A stretch of DNA of 9,578 nt from Desulfatitalea sp. (GTDB taxonomy: Bacteria; Desulfobacterota; Desulfobacteria; Desulfobacterales; Desulfosarcinaceae). The translations under genes and the position numbers were made by a program. Shown here piece after piece: positions 1 to 6,853 of this stretch (positions are counted from its first letter, which is position 1; each line of letters starts with the position of its first letter). The DNA lies in assembly GCA_013041835.1 (NCBI GenBank), contig JABDRH010000593.1, positions 1-9,578 on the forward strand. Direction: 5' to 3'. The notes under the pieces are model-generated. The model saw only the letters and a list, made by a program, of their open reading frames with translations. It was not told the origin of the DNA and did no database searches.

Positions 1-1
1 C

Positions 2-76
2 GCCAACTCCCTGGAAAACATTCGCGAAGGACTCGACCGGATCGACGCCTATTTGCGTCGTCGCAGTCACCCCTAA
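2..76 (+). CDS. C-terminal fragment, probable class I/II PLP-dependent aminotransferase
   Basis: The frame beginning at base 2 reads 24 residues (ANSLENIREGLDRIDAYLRR then RSHP) and ends at TAA 74-76; the rest of the gene lies left of the window. The segment 'ANSLENIREGLDRI' followed by a short amphipathic helix resembles the last helix of fold-type I aminotransferases of the aspartate aminotransferase group, which often end in 'R(I/L)S(Y/F)A.S.ENI.EGLRRI'. This is an assignment from memory on a very short piece, and no catalytic residue is visible. The gene runs toward the minus-strand DUF190 gene. The two stop codons overlap (TAG at 73-75 on minus, TAA at 74-76 on plus), leaving no room for a separate terminator between them. 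Confidence 0.5.
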   Translation, partial: ANSLENIREGLDRIDAYLRRRSHP

Positions 77-417
77 CGGCTCTTTTTCCTGCCTCTGTAA
101 ATTTTTACTTCCGCTTTTTCAATCGTCATCAACCCGACCTGAATAACGGCTTCCACCGCTTCGATAAATGCTTCGATCTGTTCTTGGGTATCCACGATCT
201 CCACCACAATTGGCAGATCCATGGACAGGCGCAGAATTTTACGCGTGTGAATACGGCTACTGGCACCGAAACCCATCAGGCCGCGCAGCACCGTGGCGCC
301 CGCAAGCCCCTTCTCCTTGGCCTTGAGCACCAGCCACTCGTAGAGCGGCTGATTTTCGTACCGGTCACTTTCTCCGATAAAAATGCGCAACAGTTGGCCC
401 TCAGGCGGCAAATTCAT
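73..417 (-). CDS. DUF190 family PII-like protein
   Basis: A 114-residue protein starting at ATG 415-417 (MNLPPEG...). The open frame extends upstream to 495, but that part lies inside crcB, and the chosen ATG has GGAG nine bases ahead of it. The sequence shows the DUF190 signature: an N-terminal beta strand 'LLRIFIGESDRYENQPLYEW', then 'GLAGATVLRGLMGFGASSRI', then a second beta-alpha-beta half ending in 'AEVKIYRG'. The family has a ferredoxin-like fold related to PII signalling proteins and is probably a small trimeric soluble regulator. Its ligand is not established. The gene starts 5 bases after the crcB stop, and DUF190 genes are commonly coupled to crcB, so a role in modulating fluoride export or responding to fluoride stress is a reasonable inference. 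Family assignment is firm; function is not. Confidence 0.9.
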   Translation of the reverse strand: MNLPPEGQLLRIFIGESDRYENQPLYEWLVLKAKEKGLAGATVLRGLMGFGASSRIHTRKILRLSMDLPIVVEIVDTQEQIEAFIEAVEAVIQVGLMTIEKAEVKIYRGRKKSR

Positions 418-422
418 AGCTG

Positions 423-806
423 TTATCTCCATATGGCAAAGACGGTCAGACGTCCCAGCAGCACGGCGGACAGGCCGAAAAACAGGTGCGCACACACATT
501 GACCAGGGCCAGCACCACTTGCCGATCCCGCAGCAAGGCAAAGGTCTCGTTGCCGAAAGTGGAATATGTGGTAAACGAGCCCAGCAGCCCGACCATGAGA
601 AGCAGGCGCAGATGGGCGGATATGCCGGCCTGGATGTCAATGAGTTGCGATAAGGCACCGATAAAAAAACAACCGACCACATTCACCGCAAGCGTCCCAT
701 AGGGAAAATCAATGCTCCGTGATACATTCTGGGCCCAGCCGCTCACAGCGTAACGCAGCAATGCACCTGCGAATCCGCCGATGCCCACCAGCAAAAGTTG
801 TTGCAT
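423..806 (-). CDS. crcB: CrcB/Fluc fluoride ion channel
   Basis: A 127-residue, four-helix membrane protein of normal length for the Fluc family, which exports fluoride across the inner membrane as an antiparallel dual-topology dimer. Visible signatures are 'GGFAGALLRY' (10-19) at the end of TM1, 'YGTLAVNVVG' (36-45) with the pore-lining Asn42 in TM2, and 'GLLGSFTTYSTFGNE' (73-87) in TM3. The TTYSTF stretch carries the sodium-site and aromatic-box positions, with Tyr at the first aromatic position and Phe84 at the second. A single gene implies a homodimer. The frame is open to 842 with ATGs at 815 and 806. I chose 806 because AAGG sits nine bases ahead of it, whereas the 815 ATG directly abuts the purine tract. 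It is probably co-transcribed with the DUF190 gene from the promoter at 884-912. Confidence 0.94.
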   Translation of the reverse strand: MQQLLLVGIGGFAGALLRYAVSGWAQNVSRSIDFPYGTLAVNVVGCFFIGALSQLIDIQAGISAHLRLLLMVGLLGSFTTYSTFGNETFALLRDRQVVLALVNVCAHLFFGLSAVLLGRLTVFAIWR

Positions 807-831
807 CCGCTCCATCCTTCCGGGTCCCAAG

Positions 832-867
832 GGTGCAGGCAAAAAGTAATTGCACCTTCTTTTTGCC
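832..867 (-). other. crcB leader with alternative hairpins
   Basis: The minus-strand transcript can form hairpin A, whose nine-base arms GGCAAAAAG and CTTTTTGCC (complements of 859-867 and 838-846) enclose a 12-base loop. The loop contains GGTGCA (complement of 851-856), which is complementary to TGCACC (complement of 832-837) just after the hairpin, giving a competing hairpin B. With no spare bases between the arms both stems cannot easily form together, so they look mutually exclusive. The region lies between the predicted start of transcription and the crcB ribosome binding site. It does not match the fluoride riboswitch consensus as I know it. Confidence 0.4.
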
Positions 868-883
868 CTTTGAATGATCCATC

Positions 884-912
884 ATCATAGCGTCTCATTT
901 GATTCAGGTCAA
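884..912 (-). promoter_or_regulatory. sigma70-type promoter for crcB-DUF190
   Basis: On the minus strand there is TTGACC (complement of 907-912; 5 of 6 to TTGACA), a 17-base spacer, and TATGAT (complement of 884-889; 5 of 6 to TATAAT). Spacing is optimal. Transcription would start near 877, giving a leader of about 70 bases before the crcB ATG at 806. Seen in sequence; activity is inferred. Confidence 0.6.
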
Positions 913-948
913 ACCGGGCCAAAATGACACCGGCGTTGACATGGGAAT

Positions 949-1009
949 CGGAGAAAAAGACCGCTTACTAGCTGCCTTGCCGATGCCTGGATAAAAAACG
1001 GAGAAAAAG
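949..1009. repeat. Direct repeat pair, possible insertion-sequence end remnant
   Basis: CGGAGAAAAAG occurs at 949-959 and again at 999-1009, exactly 50 bases apart. Next to each copy is a related, less exact motif: on the minus strand ACGCCGTCACTTTTT at the 1009 side, and ACGCCGGTGTCATTTT further along at about 921-936. Clusters of TGTCA-type motifs spaced like this are characteristic of IS21-family termini, but no istA or istB gene or fragment is in the window. The repeat is seen directly; the mobile-element origin is a guess. Confidence 0.4.
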
Positions 1010-1089
1010 TGACGGCGTCCGGACTTCAGTCTTTTCTGTCACAAAAGCTTGCGCGCTATAAGATACCAGAAAAGTTTAATATCCATGAC

Positions 1090-2748
1090 TCAATCGTTCG
1101 GATGCGAATCATCTGAAACATCATCTTGGGCCACAACCACCAAATTGCGGCCGCCCCTTTTGGCTCGGTATAACGCTTGATCGGCTCTTTCAATCAATGT
1201 TTCCGAGGTCATGTTTTTACTGAATCCTGAAATACCGATACTGATCGTGATATGGAATTGGTTCTCGCCATGAACAAAGGGATGGTCGGCGATCATCTGT
1301 CGACATCGGTTACAAACTTTTTCAGCAGATAGTACTGATGTTCGCGGAAAGATAATGATGAACTCCTCACCACCATATCGGCCCAATATGTCACTGCCGC
1401 GCAAAGATTTATTCAGTTTCTTGGCGGTTTCGGATAAAACATAATCTCCTGCCAGGTGACCATACGTATCGTTAATCGATTTAAAATGGTCCAAATCGAT
1501 GATGCACAACGTCATGTCGTCCTGATACCGGCCGAACGCCGCAATTTCACGTTGAAGCTCTTCAAAAACATAGCGCCGGTTGAATATTCCCGTGAGTTCA
1601 TCCGTAAACGCCAAATCGGCCATGCGCTGCTGTACGGAAATCAAGTCGCGTTTTAGCGCCACCTTTTCCAATGCCCGATGCAATACGCGTATGAGCAAAT
1701 CGCGCTTGATATCGCCTTTCCAGATATATTCGTACGCGCCTCTTTGGATCATTTTTCCAGCCAGCAACTCATCGTTCGCGATGGTTAATACAATCACTGG
1801 CAAATCGATACCCGATGCCGCCATTTTGTCCATAAATTCAATGCCGTTGCCGTCCGGCAGTTCATAATCAAGAAGAATCATATGATATTCGGACGCTTTC
1901 AACTTTTCCATTCCTTCGCCAATCGACGCGGCCATATCGACGAGATAGTTTTTCTCCTCAACGAGCATTTTGACCTTCCGAAAAAATGTTTGGTCATCTT
2001 CGATGTGCAGGATGCGAATTTTTTGATGAATATCGGCGATGGTGGTGTCGCTGTGGTGCTGCTTGATTCGATCCTGTTGGATCGTTTGGATTTTCCGAAT
2101 CACCTCGGCGATCCTTTGGCTGGCAACGTCGACCTTTTTCAAATAATCTAGCATTTTACAGTCGGAATCACAGTCGCCCTTCATCATGCGGATCAGATCG
2201 ATATTGCCCAATAACGTCATTAATGGTTGGTTCAATTCATGGGCAGTCGCGCCGGCCAGTTGAAAAAGCAATTTGAGACGCTCTTCTTCAATTTTGGCTT
2301 TTTGCTGGTCAATCAATTGTTGATTGGCTTCCCTCAATGCCTGGGCATTTTGCCTCAATGATATTCTTTGTCGATATAGTTCAAGAAACACCCGCACTTT
2401 GCTCTTCAGGATATAGGGATCAAATGGTTTGAACAGATAGTCCACCGCACCGGATTGATACCCGATGGACACATGCTTGTGTTCTTTGTTGATGGCCGTT
2501 ACAAAAATAATGGGTGTATATCGGGTTTTTTCGTTCCGGCGCATTAATTCGGCCGTCTCAAACCCATCCATATCGGGCATTTGAACATCCATCAGCACCA
2601 AAGCAAACTCGGTGTCCAACATTAAAGCCAAGGCCTGTTGGCCTGATGTGACGGTGTACAATTGGATGTTTTCGTCCGAAAGAACAGCTTCCAAGGCAAC
2701 CAGGTTCTCTGGACGGTCATCCACTGCCAGTACGTTTATTGTATCCAT
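1090..2748 (-). CDS. Response-regulator diguanylate cyclase, REC-DHp-REC-GGDEF
   Basis: A 552-residue soluble protein and the likely output of the operon. Domains in order: REC1 (about 4-125; acidic pair Asp10/Asp11, phospho-acceptor Asp54 in 'VLMDVQMPDMDG', Thr84, Lys107). A coiled coil (about 127-160). A HisKA-type dimerisation helix pair with H-box 'AHELNQPL' (His170, about 160-225). REC2 (about 244-362; Asp251/Asp252, Asp294 in 'LLDYELPDGNG', Thr322, Lys344). A GGDEF domain (about 377-540) with 'IIDLDHFKSINDTYGH', active-site GGEEF (459-463) and an RxxD inhibitory site (Arg450-Asp453) five residues before it. The cyclase should therefore be active (2 GTP to cyclic di-GMP) and feedback-inhibited. 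No ATPase domain fits between the DHp and REC2, so it is not a kinase. The ATG follows AGGTGG closely, and the gene begins 22 bases after the hybrid kinase stop. It is probably phosphorylated by that kinase. Confidence 0.93.
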   Translation of the reverse strand: MDTINVLAVDDRPENLVALEAVLSDENIQLYTVTSGQQALALMLDTEFALVLMDVQMPDMDGFETAELMRRNEKTRYTPIIFVTAINKEHKHVSIGYQSGAVDYLFKPFDPYILKSKVRVFLELYRQRISLRQNAQALREANQQLIDQQKAKIEEERLKLLFQLAGATAHELNQPLMTLLGNIDLIRMMKGDCDSDCKMLDYLKKVDVASQRIAEVIRKIQTIQQDRIKQHHSDTTIADIHQKIRILHIEDDQTFFRKVKMLVEEKNYLVDMAASIGEGMEKLKASEYHMILLDYELPDGNGIEFMDKMAASGIDLPVIVLTIANDELLAGKMIQRGAYEYIWKGDIKRDLLIRVLHRALEKVALKRDLISVQQRMADLAFTDELTGIFNRRYVFEELQREIAAFGRYQDDMTLCIIDLDHFKSINDTYGHLAGDYVLSETAKKLNKSLRGSDILGRYGGEEFIIIFPRTSVLSAEKVCNRCRQMIADHPFVHGENQFHITISIGISGFSKNMTSETLIERADQALYRAKRGGRNLVVVAQDDVSDDSHPND

Positions 2749-2770
2749 TTTCCACCTATTCCAACTCTAT

Positions 2771-5700
2771 TTAACGATACATCCAGGCTCTCAACATGCT
2801 CAGCAGTCTTGATGGATCCACCGGTTTGGCCAGGTAATCACTGGCGCCCGCTTGCATACATTTGGCGCGATCCCCTTTCATGGCCTTGGCGGTCAAGGCG
2901 ATGATGGGAATATCGCGGTATCGTTCCAAACGGCGTATTTGCCGAATGGCTTCATAGCCATCCAATTCGGGCATGATCATATCCATTAAAACCAAATCAG
3001 TTTCCGGGTGTTCGATAAGCTTTTCTATCCCTTGTTTTCCGTCCTTGCCGACCAAAACACACACGCCGTTATCCTGAAGAATCTGTGTCAGCGCATAGAC
3101 ATTGCGCATGTCGTCATCGACGATTAAAAGGGTTTTATTTTGCAAGACCGTCTCATGGTCATAAAGCTTGTGCATTATACGGCGTTTTTCTTTAGGCAAA
3201 TTGCTTTCGATACGATGGAGAAAAAGAGCGGTGTCATCCAAAAGAAGCTCGGATGATCGCGGGCCCTTGACAAGGATGCTGTTGACAAATTTGGCCAGGC
3301 AATGGCGTTCTTCTTCATCGATCTCATCAGCAGTGTAAACCACTACCGGTATGCGTTCGCCTTTGGTGATCACCTGCAGCTCTTCAAAGAAGCTTTGAGA
3401 GGAAACATCCGGCAGGTCGGGGTCCAGCACGATGCCGTCAAACTGTTGGGTTGCTATCAGCGCAAAAGCATCGGAGCCGGATTTTGCAATGGTGATGACA
3501 AGATCCTCTTCACCGATAAGCGCGATGATATTTTGGATTTGGTTTTCATCCTGCATAACAATGAGAAGATCTTTTTTCGTCTTTTCCGAAATTCGATCTA
3601 TTTTTCCAAAAACCCCCTTGAGCGATTGCATGTTGACCGGTTTGGTTATATAGCCGATAGCGCCCCGGGTCAGGGCATCATATTGACTCTCGTTTGCGGA
3701 TATGAACTGAACCGGGATGTGACGGGTCTTTAAATTATTCTTAAGGCGCTCCATCACTTCCCATCCATCGATACCCGGCAGCCCGACGTCAAGCATTATC
3801 CCGCTCGGTGCAAAATCTTCGGCCATTTGAAGCCCTGTTTCACCATTATCGGCCGCAAGGCATTTATAGCCATTGGCTTTGGCAAAATTCATCATTAATC
3901 GAGCAGACAAGGGATCATCCTCGATGATCAGGACGGTCCGGTCTCCGGGTTTTATATCGTTACGATCATCCTCAACGACCCAGAACTTTTGCGGTTCAAT
4001 GGGTTCTTGTTCAGGTGGCGGCGGCTTTTGTGTTTCCTTAACCACGGACAGCTTGGCAGCGGGCAGATCGTTACTGTCACCTGTTTGCAGCGGCAAACAG
4101 ACAGAAAAGCTGCTGCCTTTGCCGGTCTCGCTTTGCAGTTGAATTTCACCCCCCAAAAGCCGGGTCAATTCCAGGGATATGGACAATCCCAACCCTGTAC
4201 CGCCGAATTTCCTGCTAGTGCTGCCATCTTCCTGCAAAAAGGCTTCAAATATCATCTGCTGTTTTTCAGGTTCAATGCCCAATCCGGTATCGGTCACCTT
4301 GAAACAGATGGCTTGCTGGCAGGACAAATCGATTTGCGATAATGCAGCGGTTACAGGCGCCGGCTCTATGGATAACTTGACCGAACCAACATTGGTGAAT
4401 TTAAAGGCATTGGCTAGCAGGTTTGTGATGATCTGATGTAGTTTTTGTTCGTCCGTGACAATGACGTCGACATCCAATCCGCTGCAATCGACAGAAAAGT
4501 CCAACCCTTTTTCTTCAGCCAGGACATCGAATTTATTGCGTACATCAACAATGAACTGTTCTAAAAAAAGAGGGGCGGCGACAATGGCCATATGGCCGGC
4601 TTCGATTTTCGACAAATCCAGAATGTCGTTGATCAAATTTAAAAGGCCACTGCCCGCGGAGTATATGGTTTCGACGTACTCCAACTGCTTGGATGTCAGA
4701 TTGCTGCGATTATCCGCCAATATTTTGGAAAGGATAAGCATGCTGTTCAGCGGTGTTCTCAACTCGTGGGACATATTGGCCAAAAACTGGGACTTATATT
4801 TACCCGCCTGGACCAACTCCTCGGCTTTTCGTTCCAGTTCGGATTTTGCTTTTTCCAGAGCCACATTTTTTTCTTCTAAAATGATTTGCTGTTTTAACAG
4901 GCGGCCTTCTGATTCTTGAAGATCTCCGGAATGTTTTTTCAAAAGTCTGTTCTTTTTCTGAAGCTCCTCTTCACGAACTTTCAATTCAAGGGCCTGAAGC
5001 TGCTTTTGTTCAAGCAACTCCTTTAAGGTGTTTCGCCCTTGGACGACACGAAAAGCAGTGGCGATTGAATCGGCTGTTTGCTTCAGAAAAGAGATGATTT
5101 CGTTGCCGGGTTTTTGCATAAAGCCCAGCTCGATGACGCCCACGCAGAGCCCTTCGAATACCAAAGGGGTCGCAACCAAAACGCTTGGACATATCAGCCC
5201 GATACACGTGCCGACCATTATGTTGCCGGCCGGCAAATCGGATAGTTGAATGATCTCTTGCTCCAGGGCTGCCTGCCCCACCAGGTCTTCTCCAAAGTGT
5301 ATTGACTGAGCGATTTCACCGGTTCTTTGCAATGCATAACTTCCAGTCAATTGTAGTGTGTCTTTTTTGACAACGGTATAGATTGCACCGACTTGTGCGT
5401 TGAGATATTTACCCAAAATAGTGATGACATTTCGGCTCAGCTCCGGAATATCCATTTCACCACGCATGCGGTTATTCAATTCGGCCTGACCGCTTTTGTA
5501 CCAATTTTCGCGTTTGGCTTTATGATTGGCGCATTTCAGGCTCGCCACCATTTGATTGAAAGATTCAGCTAATTCTCCGATTTCGTTCCGAGTCGTGATA
5601 GCAATGTTTTGATCGAGATCTCCCGCCGCAATTTTTCGCGTGGCGGAAGACAAATCAAGCAACGGTCTGAAAGTGCGGCGCGTCAAAGGTACTGAAATTA

Positions 5701-6784
5701 TAATCACCAGCAAAATAGTCCCCAGCAGCAATCCGGTCATGATTAAACCTAAATTATGGGCAGCGGAAAAGGCGGCCTGAACATCCACTTCGGCAATAAC
5801 CGCCCAATGAACCGTCGCGATATCAAGATCGCGGCACACCCCCAGAGCTTTATCGCTGAATGGGCCTTTGTAAATCGTTACCCTTGGGCTTTCATCTTGA
5901 CCCAAAAGCGCATAATTTAAATTTTTATTTTGCCAAATACGCGTTAGTTCGGTGTCAATCTTTAGGTTCAGTACGCCTCGGTCATCCGTAAAATGGCACT
6001 TGCTGCGCATCACGCCATCCATACCAACCAGGTATGTATGTCCTACGCCTTTGAAGAGATAGTTTTGCCGCAACATGGCATCGATTCGTTGATTGCTTAT
6101 ACTGAAAACAATCAAACCGATCTTTTGCCCTACGTCATTGACCAAAATATTGATCAAAAAGCCTGTGATGGCATTGTCCATGGGGGCATAGCGTTCATAA
6201 TCCGAGAAAACGGGCTGGCCGCTGTTCCACGCATTCTGCGTAGCCACAGCCAAACGCGTGTGGTTGAAACCACCTGAAAACAAGTTAACGCCCAAATCAC
6301 TTCTTTGCGCCACTGAAAAAATGATATTGCCTGCGGTGTCCACCAAAAGGACGTCCATATAAGCATAATTATGGCAAAAGTTTTTTAAGCCAACGGCATA
6401 TTCGTCCACAGTAGCGGCCCACGCATAGCCATTTACAAAATCCTTTGCGGTCAACCCGCTTGTTTCATGCGCCTTGACCAACTTGGTCAATAAGCCTACA
6501 TTGGCAAGATTTTCGGACTCTTGTTTCAAATCCAAAAGTATACGATCGAAATAGCTCCGGATTTGCTCCGTGCTGAAATCCGCAGCAGTGATCAGCGTGT
6601 CCATGGATAGGCGCTCCAAGCTCGACCTGGCGTGACGATAACTGATCACACTGACCAAGGTCAGTGGTATGACCGAAAGGGCCAAAAACCAGAACAAAAT
6701 GGCACGACTAAGCCCCTTTCGACGAAACCAGCGCCAACCGGTGCTCGAGATATTCTCATCGGTATTTTTCAGGTCCCTGTTCAT
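2771..6784 (-). CDS. Transmembrane hybrid histidine kinase, Cache-HAMP-GAF-HisKA-HATPase-REC3
   Basis: A 1337-residue inner-membrane sensor kinase. Order: TM1 (about 27-48). A periplasmic Cache-like sensor of about 295 residues (50-344, with the PAS-like 'MDVLLVDTAGNIIFS'). TM2 (about 345-366). HAMP (to about 417). GAF (about 445-580, with Cys527, Cys532 and Cys547). A coiled coil (585-660). HisKA with His673 in 'NMSHELRTPLNSM'. HATPase_c with N-box Asn788/Asn792, 'DTGLGI' (832-837) and 'GGTGLGLSIS' (861-870). Three receivers follow. REC1 has acceptor Asp999. REC2 has Asp1121 but Met1077/Gln1078 where the acidic pair should be. REC3 is complete (Asp1223/Asp1224, Asp1268, Thr1298, Lys1320). 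The REC2-REC3 linker ('VKGPRSSELLLDDTALFLHR') resembles a known group of multi-receiver hybrid kinases. There is no HPt domain. The ATG has AGAGGA upstream at good spacing. It lies between the binding-protein genes and the GGDEF gene, suggesting it links ligand sensing to cyclic di-GMP. The ligand cannot be read from the sequence. Confidence 0.94.
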   Translation of the reverse strand: MNRDLKNTDENISSTGWRWFRRKGLSRAILFWFLALSVIPLTLVSVISYRHARSSLERLSMDTLITAADFSTEQIRSYFDRILLDLKQESENLANVGLLTKLVKAHETSGLTAKDFVNGYAWAATVDEYAVGLKNFCHNYAYMDVLLVDTAGNIIFSVAQRSDLGVNLFSGGFNHTRLAVATQNAWNSGQPVFSDYERYAPMDNAITGFLINILVNDVGQKIGLIVFSISNQRIDAMLRQNYLFKGVGHTYLVGMDGVMRSKCHFTDDRGVLNLKIDTELTRIWQNKNLNYALLGQDESPRVTIYKGPFSDKALGVCRDLDIATVHWAVIAEVDVQAAFSAAHNLGLIMTGLLLGTILLVIIISVPLTRRTFRPLLDLSSATRKIAAGDLDQNIAITTRNEIGELAESFNQMVASLKCANHKAKRENWYKSGQAELNNRMRGEMDIPELSRNVITILGKYLNAQVGAIYTVVKKDTLQLTGSYALQRTGEIAQSIHFGEDLVGQAALEQEIIQLSDLPAGNIMVGTCIGLICPSVLVATPLVFEGLCVGVIELGFMQKPGNEIISFLKQTADSIATAFRVVQGRNTLKELLEQKQLQALELKVREEELQKKNRLLKKHSGDLQESEGRLLKQQIILEEKNVALEKAKSELERKAEELVQAGKYKSQFLANMSHELRTPLNSMLILSKILADNRSNLTSKQLEYVETIYSAGSGLLNLINDILDLSKIEAGHMAIVAAPLFLEQFIVDVRNKFDVLAEEKGLDFSVDCSGLDVDVIVTDEQKLHQIITNLLANAFKFTNVGSVKLSIEPAPVTAALSQIDLSCQQAICFKVTDTGLGIEPEKQQMIFEAFLQEDGSTSRKFGGTGLGLSISLELTRLLGGEIQLQSETGKGSSFSVCLPLQTGDSNDLPAAKLSVVKETQKPPPPEQEPIEPQKFWVVEDDRNDIKPGDRTVLIIEDDPLSARLMMNFAKANGYKCLAADNGETGLQMAEDFAPSGIMLDVGLPGIDGWEVMERLKNNLKTRHIPVQFISANESQYDALTRGAIGYITKPVNMQSLKGVFGKIDRISEKTKKDLLIVMQDENQIQNIIALIGEEDLVITIAKSGSDAFALIATQQFDGIVLDPDLPDVSSQSFFEELQVITKGERIPVVVYTADEIDEEERHCLAKFVNSILVKGPRSSELLLDDTALFLHRIESNLPKEKRRIMHKLYDHETVLQNKTLLIVDDDMRNVYALTQILQDNGVCVLVGKDGKQGIEKLIEHPETDLVLMDMIMPELDGYEAIRQIRRLERYRDIPIIALTAKAMKGDRAKCMQAGASDYLAKPVDPSRLLSMLRAWMYR

Positions 6785-6853
6785 GGACTATCCTCTTTGG
6801 CAATCCCGATATGGAACTTTCGCTGATATTATCATTGCAACACGGATGATAGG

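Larger units (their letters stand above)
843..1089. other. Intergenic region between the signalling operon and crcB
   Basis: No coding sequence is apparent in these 247 bases. They contain the crcB promoter and leader on the crcB side, and a pair of direct repeats at 949-959 and 999-1009. On the operon side is an inverted repeat with eight-base arms at 1031-1038 and 1067-1074 (CTTTTCTG/CAGAAAAG, 28-base loop). A small imperfect stem at 1007-1026, followed on the minus strand by a T-run, could be a weak terminator for the GGDEF gene, but it is bulged and unconvincing. Confidence 0.5.

Noticed and set aside
184..702. Long plus-strand open frame (172 codons) across crcB and DUF190
   Set aside because: It is antisense to two well-recognised genes, its translation shows no family features, and its start has no support.
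832..867. H-type pseudoknot in the crcB leader
   Set aside because: No bases are left to bridge the nine-pair first stem, so the two stems cannot sterically coexist; alternative hairpins are more likely.
1007..1026. Intrinsic terminator after the GGDEF gene
   Set aside because: The stem is only seven pairs with a three-base bulge; the T-run is present but the hairpin is too weak to call.
843..1089. Fluoride riboswitch upstream of crcB
   Set aside because: I looked on the minus strand for the GGCGATGG...CCGCC and CTGATGACGCC elements and did not find them in the right order or spacing.
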